Source: Lewinellaceae bacterium | GTDB lineage: Bacteria; Bacteroidota; Bacteroidia; Chitinophagales; Saprospiraceae | Direction of reading: 5' to 3' | NCBI GenBank assembly: GCA_020636315.1 | Contig: JACJYA010000016.1 | Location: 124,001-188,000 of the forward strand | Length of the DNA: 64,000 nt | In this document: positions 24,469 through 33,391 of the stretch, one piece after another | Layout: every line of letters begins with the position of its first letter | How positions within the stretch are numbered: position 1 is the first letter of the stretch | Notes under the pieces: model-generated | Seen by the model: only the letters and a program-made list of their open reading frames with translations | The model's database searches: none | What the model was told of the DNA's origin: nothing | Translations under genes and position numbers: made by a program

Positions 24469-27117
24469 ATGATCCAGCATATCTTCCGTTTGCTTATCGC
24501 TCTGACACTCTCCTTTTCTGCTTTCCTCGCCACAGCCCAGGAGGCCACTCTCAACCCCGCCTGGCAATTCCTGCAGGATGATAGCCTGGATGTAAAGGCC
24601 CTCGAGGGAGCTACAGGCTGGCGCCTGGTCAACTTACCCCATACCTGGAACCGTTACGATGCCTTCGATGAAGAAGAGGGTTATAAAAGAGGCGTCGGAT
24701 GGTACCGGAAAACCCTTTACCTGCCTCGTACAGAGAATAACCGCCTTTTCCTGAAATTCGAAGGCGCCAACCAACACACCACCATATATGTGAACGGCAA
24801 AAAGGCCGGTGAGCATGCCGGGGGCTACACCGCCTTTGTAGTAGATATTACGGCACAGGCCATGCTCGATGCCGGAAACACCATCGTGGTGAAGGTGGAC
24901 AACCGCTACGATAAGGCCATCCCCCCTCTGTCCGCCGATTTTACTTTCTACGGCGGCATTTACCGGGATCTGTGGCTGTTGCGCAAACCGGAACAGTTCT
25001 TCGACCTGACGGATGGAAGCACCAAAGGTGTTTACCTCAGCACGCCGAAAATCTCGGAGGAGCATGCCCAGCTCAGGGTGCTGGCTAAAGTGCACAATAC
25101 CGCCGCCCAAAACCAGGTGCTGGCCGTCACTGCCCGGCTTTTTAGCCCCGATGGAGCGCTAATCGAAGAAAGGAGCAAAAAAATAAACGTTGGAGCAGGG
25201 CTGTCCGGACAGCAGGAGATCATTTTTGAGATTAACAAACCAAAGCTCTGGACACCCGCCCGCCCCGTCCTATACCGGGTGGAAGTCGGCCTGATAGACC
25301 CGAAAGGCCAAACGCTCGACAGCTTTACCGCCCGGCGTGGTTTCCGATGGGTGAAAATGGACGAAAGCCGGGCCCTGCTGCTCAACGGCAAACCGTTGAA
25401 GCTCATCGGCACGAACCACCATCAGGATTACCCTGGCCTGGGCAATGCCCTGCCCGATGAACTCCATCGAAGAGACATACGGATACTAAAGGATATGGGC
25501 GCTAATTTTCTGCGTATCTCCCACTACCCGCAGGACCCTGCCCTGCTGGACGCCTGTGATGAACTGGGCATCCTGGCCTGGGAGGAGATCCCCATCGTTA
25601 ATTCCATTACGGTTTCTGATGCTTTTAAAATCAACAGCGTGCAGATGCTGCGCGAGATGATCCGCCAGCATTACAACCACACGAGCATCATCATCTGGGG
25701 CTTTATGAATGAGGTGCTCCTGCAGGTCAATAATGGCCTGCAGGACAACCCCTGGATTGAAGAAAAAGCCTATGTCAGGGAGGTTGAGAAGTTAGCTGCA
25801 GCCCTGAATGCCATAGCCAAAGAAGAAGACCCGAGCCGCTGGACCACCATCGCACACCACGGCAATTACAAGCTCTACGAGGATGCCGGCATGAACGAAA
25901 TCACCGACATCGTAGGCTGGAACCTGTACTACGGCTGGTACTCAGCCAACATGCCGGAAGCCGGCGAATTTCTGGGCCGCTTTCACGAGGATCATCCTGA
26001 TAAGGGCATCATCATCGCCGAATACGGCGGCGGCAGTGACCCGCGCCTTCACGCCATCGAACCGAAGCGCTTTGATTTTTCCATAGAGTGGCAAACGGCA
26101 ATCCACGCCAGCTATTATCAGCAGATGCTCACCCGTCCTTATGTTATGGGTGGAGCGGTGTGGAATTTCGCCGATTTCGGTTCCGAAGGCCGCAAGGATG
26201 CTGTACCCCATATCAACAGCAAAGGCATTCTGCATTTTGACAGGAAGCCCAAGGATAGCTACTTCTACTACAAGGCTGCCCTCTCGGAACAGCCCTATCT
26301 AAAGATCGGCAGCAACGACTGGAAGCAGAGGGTGGGCTTCGCCAATAAGGCAGGGCGGCTTCCCCAGCCCGTGTTTATATTTTCCAACCAGCCGACGGCC
26401 AAAGTGCACCTCAATGGAGAGGTTCTGGGAGAATTTCCGGTTGAAAATTTCCATGCGAAGGTGAATGTCCCCTTCCGGAAGGGTGAGAATAGCCTCCACG
26501 TTACTGCAGGAGAGGGCCTGGAGGACAAGGCTACTTTCTACGCCTCCCCTTACCCGGAAAACCTCTCCCGCCTTTCCCCAAAAGACATCGATATACACAT
26601 GAACCTTGGGGCTCATTTCTACTTTATCGACGGCCTCACCAAAGACATCTGGATACCGGAACAAGCTTACCGGGAAGGCTCCATAGGCTTCGTCGGCGGC
26701 GCCCGCCTGATGAGCTGGAAGGGTTCCCGGGTAGGTACAGATAAGGAGATCTTTGGTACCGATAACGAGCCCATCTATCAGACCCTGAGGGATTCCATAA
26801 AGACCTTTCGGGCAGATGTACCCGACGGCTGGTATGAAGTCAGCCTCCACTTTGCCGAGATCTACAGCCGGGAAGCCCGGGAGAAGATGGCTTACAACCT
26901 CGGCGCGGAAGGCGAAGAGGCGGTGCTTGCCGCCGATCGGCTGTTTCACGTGAAGGTCAACGGGCAACGGGCGCTTTCGGTTTTACAGCTGCCTGATTTC
27001 CAGGCCATGCATTATCGTTTTTACATAAAAGCCTCCGAGGGGAAGGGGATCAATATTGAATTTGCAGGTGAAAGGGGCAGTACTTTTCTGAGTGGGGCCT
27101 CTGTCAGGGGGCTGTAG
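24469..27117 (+). CDS. GH2 glycosidase with C-terminal malectin-like domain
   Basis: The 882-residue product has a signal peptide (to about ATAQ, residue 24). A jelly-roll sugar-binding domain follows (WRLVNLPHTWNRYDAFDEEE, GVGWYRKTLYLP), then an immunoglobulin-like domain and a GH2 TIM barrel. The catalytic acid is E415 in GFMNEV and the nucleophile probably E518 in IIAEYGGG. After ~residue 700 comes a malectin/CBM57-like domain (MNLGAHFYFIDGLTKDIWIP, VSLHFAEIYSREAR). It is likely a beta-galactosidase or beta-glucuronidase acting in the periplasm or on the surface. It heads a plus-strand run with the heparinase-like lyase. Substrate not determined. Confidence 0.85.
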   Translation: MIQHIFRLLIALTLSFSAFLATAQEATLNPAWQFLQDDSLDVKALEGATGWRLVNLPHTWNRYDAFDEEEGYKRGVGWYRKTLYLPRTENNRLFLKFEGANQHTTIYVNGKKAGEHAGGYTAFVVDITAQAMLDAGNTIVVKVDNRYDKAIPPLSADFTFYGGIYRDLWLLRKPEQFFDLTDGSTKGVYLSTPKISEEHAQLRVLAKVHNTAAQNQVLAVTARLFSPDGALIEERSKKINVGAGLSGQQEIIFEINKPKLWTPARPVLYRVEVGLIDPKGQTLDSFTARRGFRWVKMDESRALLLNGKPLKLIGTNHHQDYPGLGNALPDELHRRDIRILKDMGANFLRISHYPQDPALLDACDELGILAWEEIPIVNSITVSDAFKINSVQMLREMIRQHYNHTSIIIWGFMNEVLLQVNNGLQDNPWIEEKAYVREVEKLAAALNAIAKEEDPSRWTTIAHHGNYKLYEDAGMNEITDIVGWNLYYGWYSANMPEAGEFLGRFHEDHPDKGIIIAEYGGGSDPRLHAIEPKRFDFSIEWQTAIHASYYQQMLTRPYVMGGAVWNFADFGSEGRKDAVPHINSKGILHFDRKPKDSYFYYKAALSEQPYLKIGSNDWKQRVGFANKAGRLPQPVFIFSNQPTAKVHLNGEVLGEFPVENFHAKVNVPFRKGENSLHVTAGEGLEDKATFYASPYPENLSRLSPKDIDIHMNLGAHFYFIDGLTKDIWIPEQAYREGSIGFVGGARLMSWKGSRVGTDKEIFGTDNEPIYQTLRDSIKTFRADVPDGWYEVSLHFAEIYSREAREKMAYNLGAEGEEAVLAADRLFHVKVNGQRALSVLQLPDFQAMHYRFYIKASEGKGINIEFAGERGSTFLSGASVRGL

Positions 27118-27180
27118 GCGAGCCAGAAAGCAGCCGTAGGCCGTCATTCCCGGGCGCCGAACTAAAGTCATAGCATCAAT

Positions 27181-27266
27181 ATGATGAAATATTATTGCTC
27201 CTGCTTGCACTCCTGGCCTTGCTCAGCTGCGGCCGGGAAACCCCGAACGAACAAAAAAACAAGTAA
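27181..27266 (+). pseudogene. Vestigial lipoprotein signal, frameshifted
   Basis: ATGATGAAAT is followed by a frame that reads ILLLLLALLALLSCGRETPN and then EQKNK, ending TAA at 27264-27266. Restoring one A after ATGATGAAA would give an uninterrupted lipoprotein signal with the Cys in LLSCG. The frame ends just before the lyase gene, so only the first 28 codons survive. It resembles the starts of the sulfatase lipoproteins in this island. A TTG at 27195 could still produce a 23-residue peptide. Confidence 0.5.
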
Positions 27267-27267
27267 A

Positions 27268-29148
27268 ATGATACGACAGAAACGGCTTTTGCTCCTGTTT
27301 GCCTGGTTACTTTTCCTGATTGGCAGCTTCCAAAAGCTCCGGGCCCAAGAATGGCCGCCCCTGGCCAGCAAAGAATGGATACGAGAGCATTTGAATCCCG
27401 AAAAGCCCCGGCTGATCTTCACCCGGGCGGCTGAAAGACAGCTCCGGGAAAAACTCGGTTCCGACTCCCTGGTGGCAGAATTATACGCACACATTAAAGC
27501 CTATGCCGACGAGCTGCTTAACCTGCCGCCCCTCACCTACCAGAAGCGGGGCCGCCGCCTGTTGAGGGTATCACGCGATGCCATCAGCCGAACCCTGGCG
27601 CTGGCCATGGCCTACCGGATCGAAGGGAACATAAGCTACCGGCAGCGGCTGGAAGCAGAACTCGCCAATATCAGTACGTTCCCCGACTGGAACCCGGCCC
27701 ATTTTCTCGACGCCGCCGAAATGGCCGTCGCCGTCAGCCTGCCACTCGACTGGTGCGGCGCCGACCTCTCGCCGGCGGTGCGCAGCCTGGCCAGGAGCGC
27801 GCTAGTGGAAAAAGCCCTCAAGCCAGGCCTCGGCGTCACGGAGATGAACTGGTGGTGGGACGCTGTCCACAACTGGAACCTAGTCTGCCATGGCGGACTG
27901 GCTATCGCCGCCCTGGTTCTCTTCGAGGAAGAGCCTGACCTGGCCTCCCATACCCTTCACCGGACTGTCACCAAATTCCCGCTTGGTTTCAGTCCTTATG
28001 AGCCCGACGGCGCCTATACCGAAGGGCCGTCCTACTGGTTCTACGCCACCGACTACCTGACGCTGGCCATCTCCGCCTTCGAGTCCGCCCTGGGCGCCGA
28101 CTTTGGCTTCACCAACGCTCCGGGCATCAAAGAAAGCGCCCTGTTCAGCGAGATCGCCGCCGGGCCTTCCGGGGACTATTACAACTATTTTGACGCCTCC
28201 ACCGGCGGCTACCACAGCCTGTCGCACCTGGGGCTGCTCACCTGGTTCGCTCCGCGGACAGGCTTTACGGCGCCCCGGCAGGCGTGGAAAAAGGCCATCG
28301 CCGACGAAGCGGAAGAGCATTTTAAAAAGGCCCGCTTTTCCACCCTCTATCTGCTAGCCCTGGCCACGCAGCCGGAAGGCCTGCCGGAAATCGGACGCCC
28401 CACCGCCTGGCTGGCCCGGGGCGACAGCCCTGTAGGCATCCTGAGCAGCCGGGATAAAAACGGCCTCTACCTCGCCGCAAAGGGCGGCAGCGCCAGTGAT
28501 AACCACGCTAATATGGACGCCGGTTCCTTCATTCTGGAATGGAAGCGGATCCGATGGTCCATCGACCCCGGCAACCAGGATTACGAACCGCTGGAGCAAA
28601 CGATCGGGGTGGGTGAACTTTGGAATCGCAGCCAGGACTCCGAACGCTGGAGCCTGCTCACCAAGAACAACTATGGGCACAGCACCCTGACGGCCAACGG
28701 TGAAAAACACCTCGCTGCGGCCCGCGCCCTGCTCACTGGCCACAACCTGGAAGCAGGCCGGCCCTATTTTTCCTTCGGCCTTACCCCCCTCTTCGGAGGC
28801 CGGGTGGCAAAAGCCATCCGCACCTTCCAACAGACGGCGGAAAACACCCTGCAGATCAGGGATAGCCTGGCGCTGGCCGATGACGTTAAACTCATTACCT
28901 GGCAGTGGATCACCCGGGCCGACGTCGGGATCAACGGAAATACAATTCATTTATCCCAGGATGGTGAGCGGCTGAAGCTGAAGGTAGTCAGCCCGGCAAC
29001 ATTTGAGGTGAGGGTCGTATCGCTCGATCCGCCGCCCCTGGCGTACGATAAGGCCATTTCGGGATTGAAGCGGATTGAGATCACTGTGGCGCCTTCAGCT
29101 TTTACCAATGGGACAGGGGAGATCGTGGTGGAAGTGATCGGGTATTGA
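27268..29148 (+). CDS. Heparinase II/III-like polysaccharide lyase
   Basis: I start at MIRQKRLLLLFAWLLFLIGS (626 residues), which gives a signal peptide ending near LRAQ. A longer frame from 27181 runs through the vestigial lipoprotein and is unlikely. The N-terminal helical toroid contains EMNWWWDAVHNWNLVCHGGL and PDGAYTEGPSYWFYATDYL, typical of alginate-lyase/heparinase II-III proteins. The C-terminal beta-sandwich has SDNHANMDAGSFILEWKRIR, with the expected His-containing block. It should cleave a uronic-acid-containing polysaccharide by beta-elimination in the periplasm. It lies between a GH2 enzyme and a dead sulfatase, consistent with a sulfated uronate glycan. The exact PL family cannot be told from sequence alone. 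Confidence 0.8.
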   Translation: MIRQKRLLLLFAWLLFLIGSFQKLRAQEWPPLASKEWIREHLNPEKPRLIFTRAAERQLREKLGSDSLVAELYAHIKAYADELLNLPPLTYQKRGRRLLRVSRDAISRTLALAMAYRIEGNISYRQRLEAELANISTFPDWNPAHFLDAAEMAVAVSLPLDWCGADLSPAVRSLARSALVEKALKPGLGVTEMNWWWDAVHNWNLVCHGGLAIAALVLFEEEPDLASHTLHRTVTKFPLGFSPYEPDGAYTEGPSYWFYATDYLTLAISAFESALGADFGFTNAPGIKESALFSEIAAGPSGDYYNYFDASTGGYHSLSHLGLLTWFAPRTGFTAPRQAWKKAIADEAEEHFKKARFSTLYLLALATQPEGLPEIGRPTAWLARGDSPVGILSSRDKNGLYLAAKGGSASDNHANMDAGSFILEWKRIRWSIDPGNQDYEPLEQTIGVGELWNRSQDSERWSLLTKNNYGHSTLTANGEKHLAAARALLTGHNLEAGRPYFSFGLTPLFGGRVAKAIRTFQQTAENTLQIRDSLALADDVKLITWQWITRADVGINGNTIHLSQDGERLKLKVVSPATFEVRVVSLDPPPLAYDKAISGLKRIEITVAPSAFTNGTGEIVVEVIGY

Positions 29149-29171
29149 AGTCATAGAGCAAGTCTTTTCAA

Positions 29172-29702
29172 ATGAAAAAAACAAACATGAGAATCACAAC
29201 CCTGCTACTGATTCTGATCTGCGGCCTGCTGTATTCCTGCGCTTCCGGCGAACCGGAAGAACAAGCTGATACCCGCCCCAATATTATCCTCATCCTCGCC
29301 AATGACATGGGTTATTCCGGCCTCGGCTGTATGGGCTCGGAGATACAGACGCCCAACCTCGACCGGCTGGCCGGCAATGGACTGCTGATGGCCCAATTCT
29401 ACAATACCAGCCGCTGTTGCCTCACCCGAGACTACCTGCTCACCGGCCTGTACCCGCATCAGGCGGGCACGGGCTCCATGGTCAGTGGCCTGCCGGAAGC
29501 GCCCGCTTATCAGGGCTACCTGAAGGAGCAATGCATCACCCTGGGCGAGGTGCCGGGCGAGGCCGGCTACACCACATTGCTCTCCGGCAAGTAACATGTT
29601 GGCGAGGAAGAAGCCCACTGGCCGGATAAGAGAGGCTTTCAAAAATCGTTTATATTACTTTCTACTTCTATGGAAAATGAAGAAAACATCCTAATATCAT
29701 GA
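29172..29702 (+). pseudogene. Inactivated sulfatase lipoprotein
   Basis: The frame begins with a lipoprotein signal (MKKTNMRITTLLLILICGLL, Cys in YSCASG) and the sulfatase start RPNIILILANDMGYSGLGCM. The active site normally reads CxPSR or CCPTR-A-S-LLTG, but here it is SRCCLTRDYLLTGLYPHQAG. Pro is changed to Leu, and Ala-Ser to Asp-Tyr. At 29592 a TAA replaces the Trp expected in GKWHVGE; the frame then continues HVGEEEAHWPDKRGF before losing similarity, and ends at 29702. More than two thirds of the enzyme is missing. It is a clear pseudogene between the lyase and the FAD oxidoreductase. Confidence 0.85.
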
Positions 29703-31312
29703 ACCGCATAGCCCCTATCTTTCTAATTGTTCTATTGCTTGAAGGCTTCGCCATGAATGCCCAGAAGAAAGCCTATGACATCGTCATCTACGGCTGCACT
29801 TCCGCCGGCATCGCAGCGGCAGTACAAGCCAGCAAAATGGGTAAATCGGTAGTAATCGTCGGCCCTGATAAACACCTGGGCGGCCTGACGGCAGGCGGGC
29901 TGGGCTGGACGGATTCCGGAAAAAAGGAAGTCATCGGCGGGTTTGCCCGTTCCTTTTACCAGCGTGTAAAGGCTCACTATGACCAGCCTGAAGCCTGGCC
30001 ATACCAAGAACCGGAAGCTTACAGCCGATATAGCCCCGAGGAAGACGCTATGTGGGTCTTCGAACCGCATGTGGCCGAAGCCGCTTATGAAGCCATTATC
30101 GCCGAAAACAATATCCCGGTTTTTCGCGAACGCTGGCTCGACCGGGAGAACGGGGTGAAAAAACGGGGCGGGCGCATCCGCTCCATCAAAATGCTCAACG
30201 GCGAAACTTACTCCGGAAAGATATTCATCGATGCCACCTACGAAGGCGACCTGATGGCCGCCGCCGGCGTTTCTTATACCGTGGGCCGGGAGAGTAATGC
30301 CACTTACGGCGAAACCCTCAACGGCGTACAAAAAGCCAATGCCGTCAGCCACCAGTTCAACTATCCGGTCAGCCCTTACCGCATAGCCGATGCCCCGGAC
30401 AGTGGGCTGCTGCCCAACATTCACAACGATGATCCCGGCGAGGACGGCCAGGGCGACCACCGCGTGCAAGCCTACAACTTCCGGATGTGCCTGACGACGG
30501 TAAAGGAAAACCAGGCCCCCTTTCCCAAACCCGACAATTACGACCCGCTGAACTACGAGCTGCTGGCCCGCTACCTGGACAAAGGCTGGCGCGGCGTGTG
30601 GGTCAAATTCGACCCGGCGCCCAACAAGAAGACCGACACCAACAACCACGGCGCATTTTCTACGGATTACATCGGCAAGAACTACGCCTACCCTGAAGCG
30701 TCCTACGATGAGCGCCGGGCTATCATCAAAGAGCATGAAGACTACCAGAAAGGCCTGATGTGGTTCTTAAGCTATGACCCGCGTGTTCCCGAAGATGTAC
30801 GGGAGCGCATGAGCCAGTGGGGCCTGGCCAAAGATGAATTCACAGATAACGGCCACTGGCCCCACCAGATCTACGTGCGCGAGGCCCGCCGCATGGTAAG
30901 CGATTTCGTGATGACGGAGAATCACCTCAGGAGCAAGACCCAAACGCCGGAAACCATAGGCATGGGGTCATACAACATGGACTCCCACAATGTACAGCGC
31001 TATGTAGATGAGAACGGCCATGCCCGCAACGAAGGCGACATACAGGTCAATCCCGGCGGCCCCTACCCCATCAGTTACCGGGCCATCGTCCCGAAAGCAA
31101 AGGAAGCCACCAACCTGATCGTGCCGGTATGCCTTTCGTCTTCGCACATTGCCTACGGTTCCATCCGCATGGAGCCGGTATTTATGATACTGGGGCAGTC
31201 GGCGGCCATCGCCGCAGCGCTGGCTATTGAAAACAACAGCAGCGTTCAGATGGTGGATTATGAAATAATGAAGAAAATTTTGCTGGAAGAGGGACAGGTG
31301 CTGGAGTATTAG
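29699..31312 (+). CDS. Secreted FAD-dependent oxidoreductase
   Basis: The 537-residue product has a signal peptide (MNRIAPIFLIVLLLEGFAMN) followed by the FAD-binding loop YDIVIYGCTSAGIAAAVQAS. HLGGLTAGGLGWTDSGKKEV comes next. Later motifs include FIDATYEGDLMAAAGVSYTV and IGMGSYNMDSHNVQRYVDEN, and the C-terminal FAD contact is RMEPVFMILGQSAAIAAALA. This matches the FAD_oxidored group (PF12831) common in glycan-degradation loci of Bacteroidota, where the substrate is unknown. Its ATG overlaps the read-through end of the sulfatase pseudogene. It closes the plus-strand run that starts with GH2. Confidence 0.8.
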   Translation: MNRIAPIFLIVLLLEGFAMNAQKKAYDIVIYGCTSAGIAAAVQASKMGKSVVIVGPDKHLGGLTAGGLGWTDSGKKEVIGGFARSFYQRVKAHYDQPEAWPYQEPEAYSRYSPEEDAMWVFEPHVAEAAYEAIIAENNIPVFRERWLDRENGVKKRGGRIRSIKMLNGETYSGKIFIDATYEGDLMAAAGVSYTVGRESNATYGETLNGVQKANAVSHQFNYPVSPYRIADAPDSGLLPNIHNDDPGEDGQGDHRVQAYNFRMCLTTVKENQAPFPKPDNYDPLNYELLARYLDKGWRGVWVKFDPAPNKKTDTNNHGAFSTDYIGKNYAYPEASYDERRAIIKEHEDYQKGLMWFLSYDPRVPEDVRERMSQWGLAKDEFTDNGHWPHQIYVREARRMVSDFVMTENHLRSKTQTPETIGMGSYNMDSHNVQRYVDENGHARNEGDIQVNPGGPYPISYRAIVPKAKEATNLIVPVCLSSSHIAYGSIRMEPVFMILGQSAAIAAALAIENNSSVQMVDYEIMKKILLEEGQVLEY

Positions 31313-31347
31313 CAATGCAATGGATAGCAGCTGCAGACAAAAAAAAT

Positions 31348-31378
31348 TTTGCATCTATTCTGATTGTCCCTATTTTTA
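31348..31378 (+). promoter_or_regulatory. Promoter of the ECF sigma/FecR operon
   Basis: TTTG (31348-31351) is followed after exactly 19 bases by TATTTTTA (31371-31378), close to the Bacteroidota TTTG-N19-TAnnTTTG pattern. The start codon of the sigma gene is 30 bases downstream. Confidence 0.5.
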
Positions 31379-31408
31379 CCAAACAAAAGAGCAGGCAACC
31401 AACTTTTC

Positions 31409-32020
31409 ATGCAGCAACAGAAAGAGCACCGGGACGGGCAGCAGTTATGGGCCGGCCTTAAGAAAGGCGATGAGGCCGCTTTGTCTGGACTGTTCCTGTT
31501 GTACGTCGATGAATTGTATGAACACGGATACATGCTCTGCCGGAATAAAGAACTGGTGGAAGACTGCATTCAGGACCTGTTTTTCCGCCTCTGGAAAAAC
31601 AGGGACATCCTTTCCGATGTAAAGAACGTACGGGCCTATCTGCTGTCTGCCCTGCGCAACCGCATCCACGATTCCTTTCGAAAAATGAGAGATGTCTATT
31701 TCCTGGACGAGCAGCAGGAATCAGAAACCCTTCCCGCTGAGCCTTCCGCCGAAGAAGACTGGATCACTGACGAGAGCCGTTCCCTGCAAAAGGAAGCCGC
31801 CATCCGGGCTTTGCACAGCCTGCCCGAGCGGATGCGGCAGGCGGTGCAGCTTCGTTATTTTGATGGGCTGGAATACGAAGAAATCGCCCATGCGATGAAT
31901 ATTTCCAAACAGGTAGCCATCAATATGGTTTACAGGGCCACTCAGAAACTGCGCGCCCATTCCGAAAGCTACTCCCGCTGGATGTTATTGTACCTGCTCC
32001 TCTCCTCTTCCGCCGGATGA
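31409..32020 (+). CDS. ECF-type sigma factor of the PUL
   Basis: I start at MQQQKEHRDGQQLWAGLKKG (203 residues); upstream codons overlap the promoter. Region 2 contains AALSGLFLLYVDELYEHGYM, the helix VEDCIQDLFFRLWKNRDILS, and RAYLLSALRNRIHDSFRKM. Region 4 contains LPERMRQAVQLRYFDGLEYE and the helix-turn-helix EIAHAMNISKQVAINMVYRA. It should direct transcription of the SusC/SusD operon after release by the FecR protein encoded 145 bases downstream. The short hydrophobic C-terminus (WMLLYLLLSSSAG) is common in this Bacteroidota ECF group. Confidence 0.88.
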   Translation: MQQQKEHRDGQQLWAGLKKGDEAALSGLFLLYVDELYEHGYMLCRNKELVEDCIQDLFFRLWKNRDILSDVKNVRAYLLSALRNRIHDSFRKMRDVYFLDEQQESETLPAEPSAEEDWITDESRSLQKEAAIRALHSLPERMRQAVQLRYFDGLEYEEIAHAMNISKQVAINMVYRATQKLRAHSESYSRWMLLYLLLSSSAG

Positions 32021-32165
32021 CCTGCGATTTCCATTGATTTTGCGGTTGTCTTGAAAAAGGCCCCGGAAAAAAATCAAAAAAATTCCCTGCCGAAGGTTAT
32101 AGCCCACAAGTTCTTCCGTCTTACTTTCGAGAGCGGTCCTCAAACCGCCATTCAAGCCGTGCAAT

Positions 32166-33188
32166 ATGAACGATAAAGATTACGCCAATTTCTCCATCCG
32201 CCAGCTGGCCAGCGACCCCGATTTTCAGCGCTGGGTGCGGCAACCTTCCAGAGAGGACCTCCTCTTCTGGCAGGTATTTCTAAGGGATAACCCGAACAGG
32301 GCCGATGAGGTGGCCGCCGCCCGGCGGGAAGTACAGCAGCAATTCGGGTTGCAGGCGCCGGGCATGCTGTCTGCCGAAAAAAAGCAGCAAATGCACGATC
32401 GGCTGATGGAAGCCATTCGCCAGGATAAAAGAAGGCGCATCCGCCGTTGGGCATTTTCCACTGCCGCCGCGGTACTGGTGCTGGTTCTGGCAGGTATGGC
32501 CATCTTTGGCCTGGACGGCTGGGGCGAAAGACCAATGGTGGTGCACCATACGCCCTATGGCCAGACGGAAGAGATCGCCCTTCCCGATGGTTCTCAGGTG
32601 GTGCTAAACGCCAATTCTACCCTAACCTACGCCCAGGCCTGGAAAAAAGGCGCTGACAGACAGGTGTGGCTGAAGGGCGAAGCTCACTTCACGGTAGCAC
32701 CCAAACCTGCCACGAAGGCAAAGTTTACGGTCATTACCGACGACCTGAGCGTCAATGTTCTGGGCACCATCTTCAACGTTTACGCCCGCGAAACCGGCAC
32801 TGAAGTCACCCTCGAAGAAGGAAAGATCAAACTGGAACTGGAGAAAAAGCCGGGACAGCAGTCCATGATCGACATGGCTCCCGGCGAAAAGGTGGAGTAC
32901 TCCGCAAAGACCGGCCGGCTGAAGGAAGAAAAAGCCAATATTCAGGCAGAAAGTGCGTGGAAAGAGGGCGTGATCCTCTTCGACGGCATCACTTTGGGCC
33001 AATTGGGCCTGATCATTACGGAAACTTTCGGCCGGCCTGTCGAATTTCAGGACAGCAGCATGATGCAGCAACTGGTGACCGGCGCCGGCCCTGCCGACGA
33101 CCTGAAGATACTGCTCGAAACGGCGGAGAAAGCATTTGATGTAAAAGTGGTTGAGCAGGACAGCCTGCTGATCTTCAAAAGAAATTAA
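32166..33188 (+). CDS. FecR-family anti-sigma factor
   Basis: The 340-residue product has a cytoplasmic N-terminus (1-94) that would hold the sigma factor, one membrane helix at about 95-115 (WAFSTAAAVLVLVLAGMAIF), and a periplasmic FecR domain. The latter starts HHTPYGQTEEIALPDGSQVV and includes LKGEAHFTVAPKPATKAKFT and GTIFNVYARETGTEVTLEEG. A C-terminal DUF4974-type domain (ILFDGITLGQLGLIITETFG) probably contacts the STN domain of the SusC protein. It carries a signal from an occupied transporter to the ECF sigma factor. It is co-directional with that gene and with susC. Confidence 0.9.
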   Translation: MNDKDYANFSIRQLASDPDFQRWVRQPSREDLLFWQVFLRDNPNRADEVAAARREVQQQFGLQAPGMLSAEKKQQMHDRLMEAIRQDKRRRIRRWAFSTAAAVLVLVLAGMAIFGLDGWGERPMVVHHTPYGQTEEIALPDGSQVVLNANSTLTYAQAWKKGADRQVWLKGEAHFTVAPKPATKAKFTVITDDLSVNVLGTIFNVYARETGTEVTLEEGKIKLELEKKPGQQSMIDMAPGEKVEYSAKTGRLKEEKANIQAESAWKEGVILFDGITLGQLGLIITETFGRPVEFQDSSMMQQLVTGAGPADDLKILLETAEKAFDVKVVEQDSLLIFKRN

Positions 33189-33229
33189 GGCTCGTTATCA
33201 TACATTACTTTAATATCAATAATCTGATG

Positions 33230-33286
33230 GTTTGACGGAGAGGTAGCAGACAACAGTTAAGGATCGGTTGCTGCCTTTCTTCAAAC
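33230..33286 (+). promoter_or_regulatory. Imperfect hairpin in the FecR-SusC gap
   Basis: The sequence GTTTGACGGAGAGGTAGCAG (from 33230) is nearly complementary to GGTTGCTGCCTTTCTTCAAAC (ending 33286), with one bulge. It lies in the 203-base gap between the fecR-like gene and susC. It could be an attenuator, a terminator or a processing site separating regulator from transporter expression. Confidence 0.45.
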
Positions 33287-33391
33287 CCAGCCCAAATAAG
33301 CGGGTCCATCCTTACGTATTCCGGCCAGATGGCCGACGGATGCCTGGGTGAGATATGCTTATTACCATTGGTTAATGAAAAAGATCACAAA

